A stretch of DNA of 64,000 bases from Bufo bufo (Eukaryota; Chordata; Amphibia; Anura; Bufonidae), in assembly GCF_905171765.1 (NCBI RefSeq), contig NC_053391.1:690427257-690491256 (forward strand), written 5' to 3'. The notes beneath the pieces were generated by a model that searched no databases, had not been told where the DNA came from, and saw only the letters and a list, made by a program, of their open reading frames with translations. Positions 47,106 to 57,924 of this stretch are shown piece by piece. Position 1 is the first letter of the stretch. Each line of letters begins with the position of its first letter. Made by a program: the position numbers and the translations under genes.

Positions 47106-47294
47106 GAAAGGGGCGTCTATATCTTTTGAAGGGAGCAGAGGAGGATTCCTGAGAAAACCCTGAAAATCTCTTTTTCCTATCTGCTGCCTTCTCTAAGAGC
47201 GAGTCTAGTTCTGAACCAAATAGAAACTGCCCCTGACAAGGAATACTACACAATCTTTGTTTAGAGGATAAGTCCCCCCCTCTCCAATTATTCA

Positions 47295-48230
47295 ACCACA
47301 GAGCTCGGCGGGCCTAATTTGAGAGGGAAGAAGCTCTAGCTGCCAGCTAAACCCCATCTACAGAAGCATCGGCGATTAAATCAACCGCCTTTTGGAAGGT
47401 GGGCAAGGAAGCTAGGATCTGTTCTCTTGGACATTTCTCTTTAATTTGACATTCTAGTCTCTCTAACCAAACAGCCATGGATCTAGCTGTAACCATGGCA
47501 GCAATATTAAGTCTGAAAGCGGAGGCAGCCGCCTCCCAAATGTTTCTAAGGCTGCATCAATCTTTTTATCTAAAGGAACCCGTAGGAACCCCATATCCTT
47601 AAAAGGTAAGGCAGACCTTCTAGAAATTTTAGATATAGCCACGTTTATTTTTGGGGTTTTATCCCAAGAAGAAGATGATTCCTCTTGAAAGGGAAACTTC
47701 CTGTTAAATCCTCTGGTAATGAAGGCCTTCTTATCTGTTTTTTTTCCACTCTCTGTCAATAATGGCTGACATACTTTTATGCAAGGGAAAACATCTGCGC
47801 CTTTTTTCTCTAAGGCCCTCAAATACCGAATCAGCCACTGACTTATCTTCTTTTACGTCCTCCAATTCCAAGGTGGATCGTATCGCTTTTTATCGCTCCA
47901 GTCTTCCACTGGGAATAAGGGTTTATCCTCCATGTCATCTGCTGAATTTCCTGAGTTGTCCCCTTTAAACGCTTCCTCACTATCTGCTGAAGAACCGAAT
48001 TCTGACCCCCACTGCTCCACCGACTTCTTTTGTCTCTTACAGGTTTTTAGGGAGTCCTTCACCTCCGACCTATTGAGAGATCTGATATTTCTCCTAAAGC
48101 TAGGTGACTCTTCAGCAACAGTCTTCTCAATACACTGTTGACACAGCATTTTTGTATATGAGGATGACAGAGGACATCTACATACAGCGCACTCTTTATT
48201 CTTTCTCTTTGTCAGGACTTTTTAGGCACA
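47295..48230 (-). pseudogene. DIRS gag-like protein (frameshifted)
   Basis: The 5' part on the minus strand contains a CX2C...CX2C zinc-like pattern (CAVCRCPL...MLCQQC, about 48135-48200), then SFRRNIRSLNRSEVKDSLK and an acidic stretch (47853-48149). The 47463-47822 frame has INVAISKISRRSALPFKDMG, a stretch I recognise from frog DIRS gag proteins. Further coding runs to about 47295 in another frame. Function is presumably RNA packaging. Confidence 0.7.
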
Positions 48231-48505
48231 ACCTAGAGAAAGAATAACCATATTTCAGTATGGTATCAAACACTGGGCACTTACCCTCTCTAAGTTTGCC
48301 AAGTACCAGCGCCGGCATCTCTCATTCTACCGGATCTGATCTTTTTTCCTCCTCCATTCTCAAAACCAGGACGTCTGGTGAAAAATTAAGTACCTCAGTA
48401 TGACTTCTACAAAGGAGGGATATAACTCCTCACTGGAGGGTTCTAATATACGAGGAGGACAGCGGAACCATATGTTAGAAAAGATGTGTACATACATACA
48501 GGCAG

Positions 48506-48624
48506 TGGAATTTATTTCACCAGCAAAAAAAAAGCGACGTTTCGACCGTAAAGGTCTTGCTTGAGAAAGACCTTTACGGTCGAAACGTCGCATTTTTTTT
48601 TTTTTGCTGGTGAAATAAATTCCA
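48506..48624. repeat. Hairpin of the pLTR-like insertion
   Basis: The arms pair from TGGAATTTATTTCACCAGC (48506) to its complement ending at 48624, and include CGACGTTTCGACCGTAAAGG and its complement. The A-run and T-run in the arms differ in length by a few bases. The loop is about 8 nt near 48558-48565. Confidence 0.92.
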
Positions 48625-48764
48625 TTGAATTGAAGACAGGAGAGTGCTGCGGTTTCTTCTATATGACGCATCCAAGGGGGAACTTCTGACTGGCTCCCAA
48701 CACGGCTGGCACCACCACAAGATAAGACTTTAATTTTTCGTTGTGCTGCTATACGCATTTTTTT
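48506..48764 (+). mobile_element. Solo Penelope-type terminal repeat (pLTR) inserted in DIRS
   Basis: A perfect 15-bp duplication CATACATACAGGCAG flanks it (48491-48505 and 48765-48779). The left 119 bp (48506-48624) form a hairpin. Its loop region CTTGAGAAAGACC...GGTCGAAACG resembles the degenerate hammerhead-type core seen in Penelope-like terminal repeats. Long target duplications of variable length also fit this class. No ORF. Confidence 0.7.
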
Positions 48765-48779
48765 CATACATACAGGCAG

Positions 48780-49213
48780 AGGAGCGAAGGGAACACCACC
48801 GGAATCTGCAGCCTTACTTGTAAAGCTGCCCAACCCTACACCAGAATGCTTCCGGCATCCTGCTCTTATGATATTAACTCCTCCTTGCGACTGCACACCT
48901 CCGGACCTCACCCGGAAGAACGTCACTTGGAACGCACGTACCGGAAGTGACGTCGGTTTTCGCGATGCCTCCTCTGAACCGCATGTACCGGCGTACGGAA
49001 GACCCGATCCACGCTGGATCCCAGCTGTGTGCGGCGGAATACAACACCCACCTTGGGCTGTTTCCTTGTTCTTTGGAATCACCAGCGTGGTCTTGCTCCC
49101 ATTGAGGAGTACACATGCACCTGCCATCAGAGCACCATAGCAGCCCTGCACTACTACTGACTCCCCGGGTCCTGCCAGCCTAACATCTGGGCGATAGACC
49201 TCCGCAGGTATGT
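48780..49213 (-). other. DIRS 5' untranslated region, continued
   Basis: GC-rich sequence between the pLTR-like insertion and the LTR insertion. It contains CGGAAGTGACGTCGG (48942-48956) and no gene. I take it as the upstream part of the DIRS element, because its target duplications place both neighbours as later insertions. Confidence 0.5.
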
Positions 49214-49239
49214 GCTGCTGTCACGAGGGTGTCAAGAGC

Positions 49240-50167
49240 TTTATAGGAAGCCCACTTCAACCAACAATTTTCTACATTGGCAGAGTTTCCACCCACAGCC
49301 ATTAAAAGAAGGGATACCCATAGGCCAGTACTTTAGGGCAAGACGCAATTGCACTGATGACGAAGCCTTCGAAAAAGAATGTGAGACATTATATTCTCGA
49401 TTTCAGATGAGAGGCTACCCGAAAAAAGTATTACACCGGGCCTATAATAGAGCACGTAACACGGAGAGGGACAATCTTTTGGTGGAAAAACGAGGAATGG
49501 GAGAAAAAGTGATCAGATGTATAGGAACGTTTGACGTTCAAAATAGGCAAGTGTATAAGATCATGAAAAAATACTGGCATATTTTAAAATCGGACAAAGA
49601 TCTAGTTCAGATCCTCCCTAAAAGTCCCAGCATTACATATAGACGAGGAACCAACTTGAGAGAGATGGTAGTAAGAAGTCACTTCCAAAGAAGCTCGTCA
49701 AAAAAAGAAACCTGGCTCAAAACCACAGGTTCATATCCATGTGGAGCATGTAGCTTTTGCAAATACATGATACCTAAGAAGGAGTTCGTGAACCCACTGG
49801 ATGGACGAACATATAAGATCAGGGAATATATGAACTGCAGGAGCACGGGTTTAGTATATGGCATACAATGTGAATGTAACAAGCTGTATATAGGGAAAAC
49901 CATCCAGGAACTCAGGAGGAGGCTATCAAAACATTTTAGCGTTCTGAACACTAATGAGGAGACTCCATTGTCAAGACACTTGCTGAGATTCCATAATGGT
50001 CAAACCACAGGCTTAAAGGTCTGGGGAATACAGAAAATAAGGCCCAGCCCGAGACAAGGTGGCATTGACAAAAAATTACAAAAAGAAGAAACGAGGTGGA
50101 TATACCGCCTACATTCTCTGTCACCTAACGGCTTAAATGAAGGATTCACGTTCGCTCCTTTTTTGTA
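49240..50167 (+). pseudogene. Penelope-like RT C-terminus with GIY-YIG endonuclease
   Basis: The open frame begins with nine codons of host-element sequence, then LYRKPTSTNNFLHWQSFHP, the thumb/linker region of Penelope-like reverse transcriptases. A cysteine cluster follows (PCGACSFC, about residue 176-183 of the frame). The GIY-YIG nuclease has GLVYGIQC (about 213) and KLYIGKT (about 224), the catalytic Arg in ELRRRLSKH, and the metal-binding Glu in KEETRWIYRL (about 292). The nuclease nicks the target DNA for priming. The catalytic RT palm is missing through truncation, so it cannot mobilise itself. The endonuclease domain looks intact. Confidence 0.93.
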
Positions 50168-50229
50168 AATTGGAGGTTATAGTATGAAAAATAAATAATG
50201 ACACAAGGACAGAAACTACTAAAGTAAGG

Positions 50230-51400
50230 AAATAATCTAGAGAACACCCCCAAAAAAAAGAAATGGAAAAGGGGGGGGGAACCCAAAAATGAGAATCTAA
50301 TAATAAGAGTAAAAACAACAAGATTTGTAATTTGTATAAAAAGACAAAACAGATAACAAGCGGAAAATGGCTTATGAAAACTTACCAGAAAAGGATGGGC
50401 GGATAAGGCAAGGCATGCAGGCAAGAGAACATCTGCAAGATAAAGAAAGAAGGGAGGAGGTTAGGAGCAATAAAATAAAACAAATATCGGACAATCATGG
50501 ATGACTGAGACACAGGACCCCGGAGATAAAAAATGAGGAAAGAAGCGTCCATAGTTAGAATATAAAGAAAAAAAAAAAAGAAAAAAAAAAAAAGAAAAAA
50601 CTAAATAAAAAAACAAAAAGAAATAATAAAATAATAATAAACAATATAAAAATACAAAAAATAAAAATACTAAAAGAAATAAACAAATAAAAATACTAAA
50701 ATAAAAAAATAAATAAATAAATAAATAAAATAATAAAAAAATAAAATAAAAAAAAATAATAAAAAAATAAAAATTAATATAAAAAAAAAAAATAAATAAA
50801 ATAAAAAAATAAAACAAAACAAGAACAAAAATGGAATCGGTCTATAAAATAATATAGAATAATAAAGAATATAGATTAAAAAATGGGGAACTATAGGAGA
50901 GAATTCACTAACAAAAAGGGTCACAAGCATAAGCACAAATACAAATAAACACACAAAGTGGAGAATACAGGGCACAATAATGGAAAAGAAAAATAATTAA
51001 CAAAAAATGGAATATAAAAATAAATAAAAAATAAAAAATAAATAAATAATAAATGTATACAAAAAAACACGTACACCAAAATATATAAAAAATAAATTAA
51101 ATAGATAATAAACTAATTATTAGTTAAGTAATATAAAATAATACATAATTCACTAGAATGGACACAAGGGATATAATGAGGAAAGAAAATTTAAAAATGC
51201 AATCATATGGAACTGTAGAACAGGATAGTATATTAAGGCAATAGGTGATATAAATATAATTCTCCCACAAAGTAATATATAAGATAGATGACAAATATAA
51301 TCTATAGAATGGAAATAATGAGGCCCATTAACACATACAAACAAAAAACCATAACCAGAGAGTCGGCAAGCAGCGGACATTCTTCCAAGTAGGGACGCAG
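50230..51400 (+). repeat. A-rich 3' untranslated region of the Penelope-like element
   Basis: AAATAAATA and AATAAAA low-complexity sequence, densest at 50560-50820 and 50995-51140. The minus-strand open frames here, rich in Phe and Leu, are artefacts of this composition. Confidence 0.8.
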
Positions 51401-51739
51401 GTACAGTGGAAATAGAAGATAGATCCCAAGTGTTAATACAGGAGGAGATGATCTGGAATTGTTTCTAAGTCCGGGCGCATGCGCTCTATGAAAGCGCGAT
51501 GTGATGCGGTCACTGCAGGGAGCCGGATGCTGTGAGCCGGTCCGAGGGAAGAAACGGGATACGTCAGAGGTAAGAGACAGAGCGTCATCAGTGAGGGACG
51601 GACAGCACCATTAGAAGGCCCCTCTGATTGGCCGAATGATAGACATACAGGAGAGAAACGAGTGCCGATTTGCCCACCTACTTCCGCCCATACAAACAGA
51701 GGGTTTAAAGGGCCGGGACCCGCCCCCAAGTCCAGACAA

Positions 51740-51785
51740 CTGCAATTCTCCTGAAGACCCTGTGGAACGGCGAAACATGTAGGGA
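51740..51785 (+). ncRNA. Possible hammerhead ribozyme-like motif
   Basis: CTGAAGA at 51751-51757 fits the CUGANGA box. After a short segment capable of only weak pairing comes CGAAAC at 51771-51776, which fits the GAAA box. Penelope-like elements are known to carry such motifs in their terminal repeats. Stem II is not convincing (CCC...CGG), so this may be a decayed or inactive form. Confidence 0.35.
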
Positions 51786-52844
51786 AGCAGCAGCCAGTTT
51801 TTAGTTCAAGATCTGGGAGAAAGGGAATAGACTAGAGACGCACACAGCTATATATACAGCTGAGACACAGTGCAAGTGAAGCCAGACAGAGAAGCAGAGG
51901 TAGGAGGGATACCTGAGAAGCATCAGGCACCTCCAGAACAGACTGTATAGTGGTGGAAGCGGATGTACCTGAAAGTATAACCCCACTCCAGATCCTGAGG
52001 AATTTTAATTGTGTGTGTTCTCCTGACACTACAGGACATTTTAATTAAAGTCTAATAAAGTATAAGTTTTACTAATCAGTCAGAGAGGAATAAGGGCCAC
52101 AGATGGTCCTAGAGACCCTTGAAGAATTTTGGATTTAAATAATAATGTGGTCACCTCCTGAGAGACCTATATGTATGTTGGTCGTATAAGAGCCACGCCT
52201 GACTCCGTTATACCCGGGGTCAGGAAGTCGCAGCGGGTGGCTGCGTGCTCTATGTATAAAGATAGTGCTGTTTCTTAATGGTAGCTTTCTGGGTTTGCCT
52301 TGCAACCCTTTTTGGCTCACTCAGGGATCAGTAGCTTCTTCTTCTCAGCTGTTTCTTGTCCAGCACTCCCAACCTCCTTATATTCCCCTCTCCCACTTCT
52401 CTGGTTGCCAGATATAGAGCTTCCTGCCTGGACTTCTATACTGACCCACTGGAGCTTAGTAGCTGAGATTCCTGGTTGTTGTTCCAGAGCGTTACCCTCC
52501 GGATCCCTGGTGGACTTTTGTGGTCTCCTGTTGTCGCCCACCTGGGATTATATGTTTTGTCTGTATTGTCTGTCCTCTCCTTGATTTTTTTCTTTAGTGT
52601 CAGTGGTGCGGACTAGTGTTCCCACCGCCCTATTCACTACGTAGGGCTCATCTTAGGGAAAGCCAGGGTTTAGGCACGTGATCGGCGTACGGGTGAGGAA
52701 CCCGTCTAGGGACGTCAGGGCAGTCAGGTGCCAGCCTCAAGGTGAGTTAGGGGTCACCACCTTTCCCTCTCCCTTGGACAGGGCCTTCCCTTTTCCCTCC
52801 CCTTGCGTCATGTATGTGATCGGCACGCCGGTCATGACAGCTGC

Positions 52845-53035
52845 ATAACCCTCCAGAGCCTCTCTGGGATTCCTGGTCATGGGCAGATCCTAAAGGAAAA
52901 ACTGCAGGTCTCCCACTCCAGGGACAGGAAACCTCACTGAGGTGGGAGAGAGGCTCCACCTTTTATACTGCAGGTTTCCTGTCCTGGGAGGTGGAGCCAT
53001 CTCTCTGTGGTGCTGTTGTGGGGGAAAAGAAAAAT
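52845..53035 (-). mobile_element. DIRS 5' terminal region (inverted-repeat end)
   Basis: Contains the inverted pair GGGACAGGAAACCTCACTGA and TGCAGGTTTCCTGTCC (about 52920-52995), then CTCTCTGTGGTGCTGTTGTGG, the reverse complement (one change) of 44230-44255 at the other end of the DIRS element. The similarity decays after about 35 bp. Confidence 0.6.
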
Positions 53036-54905
53036 ATGCCTTTAAGATTCATTATATGGATGTGAGGTTAGCTCAATGACACAACAGAAGCAGAAAGCAT
53101 AGAGTTAAACTATTTTTGCTGGGCAGGAGTCTTGACCAATCACAGCCAGCCTCACACACAGCAGGAATTTTGACCGATCACAGCCAGCCTCACACACAGT
53201 CTGTGTGGGAAATTCCCCTAGCAGGAGCTGCTATAATCATTACACCAGAGGATAGAAGCTGAACAGACATTTACTCCACTAAGATCTGTGTTTTATGGAA
53301 GCAGAGAGGCCAAAATAGGTATTTAAAACAGTTATATAATGTTCCAACTGTTAATATAGTGATTAGAACTGTATAGTGAACCAGTTATATGTGTGTTTAC
53401 TTACAGTTCCACCAATTGCAAACTACAAAGTTCATAATCCAAATTCAAATTCCATATTGCAATCTAAATTGCATACAACCATTCCAGATCATACTCAACC
53501 AATCTGCAAATAGTTACTGCTAACTGCATACTGCAAATTGTGACAAAATTCAGCAAGTGAACTATTAGTTAGACCTCAGATATACCTCTCAGAGAGATCA
53601 TAAAGTGCTTGAATAACTTAAAGTCAGAGTACAGATACTGAAGAGAGAAATATATCCACTATTTTATGTTGCATAACAAGATTGAACAGTTGAACCACCA
53701 TCTTATGCATACCGCCATCTTGTGATACTTTATTCAACACGTGTTTTGTAGATGGACTATCTGCTGTAGAGACGGCAGGGTTATATATGAAGAAAAGTTG
53801 AAGTTAATTAAGAAGTTATTTCAATCATTTGGTGTGCTCTTTAAACCTACTGTTTCCATAGAACGGCGCTAGAGGAATTACAGAGTACTAGACAGTCTGG
53901 TTAGACTAAAAGTCAGAAATATCAAAATTCTTCTAATGGCAAAGCGCAAAAGGCACTTCACAGTGCTGCGCCTGCCACAATACCACCTGTTGTGCTTGTG
54001 AGCAAGTGCCATATTTAAAGACCAAGCTTCCACCTTACATGTACGGCAGATATCCTGAAGGGGTTAAGAGCCCAGGTGATAAGATATTCTTCTATTTAAT
54101 AGTATACGGTGGGGGAACATCTGGGCCGCGGCTCAAGGATAAGACGCTGGAGAGCTCACTGGCGGTAAATGGAGGAAATCTGATATAAAGCCTGTTGGTG
54201 ACGGTTTTCTCTGCTGCTGATGGAGTGATAATCGGAGCTGGACACTTTGGATATCTCGTTTGTGTCTCCTGATGAATTTTTAACAGCGCTAATGAAGCCT
54301 TTTCCTTCCCGCTTCTTCATCCGGAGGATGTCAGCCTGGCGCCCTCGCCTCCGTGAATCCAGTGCTAGCATTTAGATTGAGCATTATTTATTTAAAAGCA
54401 CCATTAATTCCATGTACATCTAAGAGGGGGTTTACATACATATGGGCAGCCTTCGATAGGCGGGATGTATGGCGGGTCTCACCTCACTATGGTGCAGTGC
54501 CTCCACCCAAATCTTGCTTGGAGCTCGATAGGACAGCAGAAGGGTCTTCCTCTTCTACCATGGGTCAACTTGGGAAACCCCTGCCCAGCTCAGAACACAC
54601 TCACCCCAGGAAGGAGTTAACTGATCAACGGGTTTATTTGGGAAAGAGTGAACTATGGTGAAGAACATAAAGAAAATACAATTAAAGGAACAGAGCACAG
54701 ATTACCAGGTGAAGCGGGCGGACTATCTGTAACAGTGAGCACATACACACTACGTTGGAAGATAAAAGCAATATACAGTACTCAACTCAGTTATCTACTC
54801 CTAATACTCAGATGGCCATTATCTACTGCCTAGCAACTAACCCAGTCTGAACGTTGGGGCCCAGTTGCGGAAAACGTTGGCGTGCAAATGTTGGTGCACC
54901 CTGTA
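53036..54905. other. Spacer without recognised gene
   Basis: Possibly old LTR or other retroelement sequence. A 39-bp direct repeat containing TGACC(A/G)ATCACAGCCAGCC lies at about 53110 and 53155, the first copy with a CCAAT-box-like ACCAATCA. I see no protein domain, no splice-framed exon and no tandem array. The remainder appears ordinary. Confidence 0.4.
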
Positions 54906-54922
54906 CCTCCTGGGAACCAGCA

Positions 54923-55080
54923 TTAAAGGGGTTGTCCGGGTTCAGAGCTGAACCAGGACATGACCTCTTCTTCAGTCATTTAGCATGTCTAAGCGGAGCA
55001 TCGGAGCGTTTCTTGCACCAATGCTCCCCCTTGCCCTGAGCTGCATAGCGCAGGGCAAGGTCTGTCTTGTTTACATCCTC
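54923..55080 (+). repeat. Fragment of the TTAAAGGGGTTGTCC MITE family
   Basis: Begins TTAAAGGGGTTGTCCGGGTT with an internal palindrome (CCGGGTTCAGAGCTGAACC). It shares its terminus with 27085 (complement). Confidence 0.6.
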
Positions 55081-55889
55081 ACTATTCTAGATTAACCGGG
55101 CAGCAGAGTTGAGAATAGATCGGAGGGAAGTGAGAGTGCTACATGGAAGACCACACAGGAGGATGTTGCAGTAGACCAGGCGGGGATGACAAGGGCATGC
55201 ACTAGTATTTTAGTTGAGGTTGAGGAAGGAGCGAATATGAGATGTTCTTAAATTGAAAGCGGCAGGTGGAGGTGAGGGTTTGGATGTGTGGCTTAAAGGA
55301 CAGGGCAGAATCCAATGTTACCACCATGCAGTGGACCAGTGAGACTGGATAGAGCATGGTGCTGGTAATGGTAAAGACTATGAATTCAGATTTCTCCATG
55401 TTGAGATTAAAGATATGGGAGGAGAAGAATGAAGATATAGCTGACAGACACACTGGGATTCTGGATAGAAGGGAAGTGACATCTGGGCCAGAGAGGTAGA
55501 TCTGAGTGTCGTCAGCATAGAGGTGGTATTGGAAACCATGGGACTCTATGAGCTGTCCCAGGCTGAATGCATAAATGGAGAAAAGTAGGGGACCCAGGGC
55601 AGAGACTTAAAGGGACATCAACAAAGAAGGGGGCGTGATGAGGAGGTGGTGGATTAATGGGAAAAACAGAAGGTTCTGTTAGTGAGGCATGATAAGGTCC
55701 AGGAGAGGGCCAGGTCTCTGATGCCAAGGAAAAAGAAGGTTTGTAATAGAAGAGAGTGGTTGATAGTGTCAAAGACAGAGGTCTGGTCAAGGAGTAGCAC
55801 AGAGAAAGGTAGAAGACAGAGGACAGGTGGAGAAGGTGGAGAACAGAGTAATATAGAAAGCAGAGGAGATGTCAAGGAGGAGGAGAGAG

Positions 55890-56190
55890 TAAAGTAGGAG
55901 GCAAAGGAAAGGACAAGAAGGAGGAGGACAGAGTAATGTAGATGGCAGGGGACAGGACAAGGAGGACAGAGTAATTAAGAAAGCAGGGGACAGGACAATA
56001 AGGAGGAGGACAGAGTAATTAGGAAGGCAAAGTAGAGGACAAGAAGGAGGTGGACAGAGTAATGTGGAAGGCAGGGGACAGCACAAGAAGGAGGAGGACA
56101 GAGACAGAGTGATGTAGAAGGCAAGGAACAGGACAAGGAGGAGCAAAGAGTAATGTAGAAGGCAAGGGACAGGACAAGAAGAAGGAGCAC
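55890..56190 (-). repeat. Minisatellite expanded within the LINE RT region
   Basis: About six to seven units of variable length (roughly 40-50 bp) sharing GACAAGAAGGAGGAGGACAG and GTAATGTAGAAGGCA. On the minus strand they read LLVLSLAFYITL-type repeats, similar to the RT motif that follows (LDxSxxFDTINH). The array lies between the HSTET and FDTINH motifs, where normal elements have only a few dozen residues. Confidence 0.8.
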
Positions 56191-56649
56191 AGAATATTAA
56201 CATTTAGCTTTGGCAGCTAGCAGAGATTGACAACTTTGGTTACCCTAACTACCCTAACTTTGGTTAGGGTAGTTTCAGTGGAGTGATTGGGTCTGAAGCT
56301 GGATTGTAGTGGATCAAAGAGTGAGATGGATGAGAGGAGGAAAGACAGTTGAAGATGGACATGTTCTAGGAGTCTTGATGCGAATGGGAGTATTGAGATG
56401 GGGCGATAGCTGGATACCGAGGATGGGTCCAGGGAGGGCTTCTTGAGTATGGGTGTGATGGTGGCATGTTTAAAAGAGGAAGGGAAGACACCAGTGGTTA
56501 GTGTTAGGTTGATGAGGTGGGTTAGGGCAGGGATAACTCTGGTGGTGAGGTTAGGGATGAGGTGGAAGGGGATTGGGCCAAGGGCACACGTGGTGAGGTG
56601 TGACTTGAAGATTAAGGTGGAAGACTTTTCTTCAGTGATGGTGGTAAAT

Positions 56650-57815
56650 TGGGTTAAGTGGCACTACCACAGAACCAAGTGCACCAGCAGACCAGAGGCA
56701 AAACCCAGAGAGCCAGGGAGCCCTGTTCTTCACAGAGCCCCTGGTGGTGGGGATGAACTGGGCTGAGGCCTCACTGGTCGCACCTCCAGGAAGGTCCTGG
56801 TACACTTGGCCCCTACCTGCAGAGAACCAGGCTACAACAGAACTGGAACCCATACAAACACAGCACATAGAACAGACAACAAGATGAATGGGAACCAGCA
56901 CAGAAGCAGATGCCTGGACCCCAAGCGGAAGGAAGCATGGCGGTCTCGGGCAGAGCTGCACACAGACTAGAGATTCTCCCTCCGGGGAAGCCAGGGACCC
57001 TCTCACGACGGCAGGACAAACACGGGATAGGAACAGAAGCAGAAAGGAACTACAGGCAGACAAGAACAGACAAGGATCAGAAGCAGTAGGCACTGCCAGG
57101 CAGGACATGGGACAGGGCTACAAATCAGATGGAGTCACGCACTGCTAGGAGAAACAAGGACCAGACAAGGATAACAAACTTCATACAGGACAGGTACAGA
57201 TCAGACAAGGCAATAACACATTACCAGGTGACACCACAAACAATGGCAGATAGGGAAAACCCCTGGGCCAGCAGCGCGGTGCTACACCCAGCAAGACACA
57301 AGAAAGACTAACCCCCAAGCCCCACAGCTCACAGGTAGAAATAGCTGCTTAATGAGGGCACCTGATAAGCCACACCGAGGACCAGACCAGGGAATGTTAA
57401 CCCCATCAGAACAGGAGTACTAGAACCACAAAACACAGGCTGAAGTACAGGACGTTGCCCCTGGCAACCAGCATACACGGATTCCACCACAGCCAGTACG
57501 CCAGAGCACAAACAACCTGTGACACAGTGACAAACAGCGAAGCATCCATATTCAGACCCTGTTCACACACAAGGCCGCAGCCAGCACGCATCGTAGAACC
57601 AGCATGCATGGGGATACCCACAGCCAGTACACAAGGCGCATGCAGCCAGCCTGCACGGCACCAGAGACATGAGCCACAGAGATGCAGACACGGGAATACA
57701 CAAACACAGGCCACAGTTCATACACTACACCGCAGCCAGCATGCAGTCCCACGCAACCAGCATTCACAGGTGTCAGCCTGCAGCCAGTACGTGAGGGAGC
57801 CTGTGCACCGTGACA
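56650..57815 (-). mobile_element. LTR-like insertion (1,166 bp) in the LINE
   Basis: On the minus strand it runs from TGTCACGGTGCACAGG (57815) to TTAACCCA (56650), with TG...CA ends. The flanks GTAAAT and ATTTACC, rejoined, give continuous LINE-like sequence. A clear 5-bp duplication is not visible (only AT or AATT can be argued), so LTR status is tentative. Length is close to that of the solo LTR at 29802 (1,163 bp), and both begin TGTCACGG. It contains repeated CAGCCAGTA/CAGCCAGCA short motifs (57490-57790) but no internal coding. Confidence 0.5.
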
Positions 57816-57924
57816 ATTTACACTTTTAGTGCTTTGAAGGATGTAATGAGGTGAGAGCGTAGAAGGGACGGTGAGATAAATAGTTCATTGCTAGGTAAAA
57901 GGTTAGTGGGGTAATGAATTTACC

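Larger units (their letters stand above)
49240..52187 (+). mobile_element. 5'-truncated Penelope-like element
   Basis: It starts inside the coding region, at the thumb of the reverse transcriptase, and runs through the endonuclease domain and a 2-kb A-rich 3' region. AAGAGC occurs on both sides (49234-49239, 52188-52193) as a short target duplication. Truncation at the 5' end is the usual result of target-primed reverse transcription. The class is assigned from the GIY-YIG protein (next entry). Confidence 0.85.
49219..52839 (+). mobile_element. Solo LTR (about 670 bp) split by a Penelope-like element
   Basis: The LTR starts TGTCACGAGGGTGTCAAGAGC (49219) and ends GCCGGTCATGACA (52839), flanked by a 5-bp duplication GCTGC (49214-49218, 52840-52844). 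The first ~21 bp are separated from the rest (52188-52839) by the Penelope-like insertion. The LTR reading resumes at AAGAGCCACGCCTGAC. A TATA-like TGTATAAAG is at about 52254. No internal retroviral or gypsy coding is present. Confidence 0.72.
44168..53035 (-). mobile_element. DIRS tyrosine-recombinase retrotransposon, split by later insertions
   Basis: Minus-strand coding in the order gag, reverse transcriptase, RNase H, tyrosine recombinase is the DIRS arrangement. The left (3') terminus near 44168 contains GGTGCTGTCC, GGTAAGTGTAATC and CCCCCACGACAGCACCACAG. The reverse complement of the last motif reappears, slightly changed, at 53002-53020 (TGTGGTGCTGTTGTGGGGG), in the orientation expected for the other inverted terminal repeat. 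Removing the insertion at 48506-48764 and the LTR with its cargo at 49219-52839 joins the body to that end. The link across the LTR rests on the GCTGC target duplication. Confidence 0.7.
55085..57920 (-). mobile_element. L2/CR1-type LINE reverse transcriptase (broken, with insertions)
   Basis: Translating the minus strand gives conserved RT blocks in order: ...LGPIPFHLIPNLTTRVIPAL and ITPILKKPSLDP then YRPISILPF (56400-56610), SFRPNHSTETT (about 56270), SVFDTINHSLLLQTFFFLGI (about 55730-55790), the catalytic [10 protein letters not shown] (about 55497-55530), and [10 protein letters not shown] (about 55395). Stops and frameshifts separate them. Two later changes enlarged it: a minisatellite at 55890-56190, and an LTR-like insertion at 56650-57815, beyond which LINE-like coding may continue to about 57920. 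Confidence 0.85.

Noticed and set aside
48360..49151. 263-codon minus-strand frame
   Set aside because: It crosses the pLTR-like insertion and its target duplication into DIRS untranslated sequence, and shows no domain.
50461..50975. Minus-strand Phe/Leu-rich frames that look like membrane proteins
   Set aside because: Composition effect of the A-rich 3' region of the Penelope-like element.
53017..53976. Another solo LTR beginning TGTGGGGG and ending CCTGCCACA
   Set aside because: No matching target duplication, and the proposed start overlaps the DIRS inverted-repeat motif.
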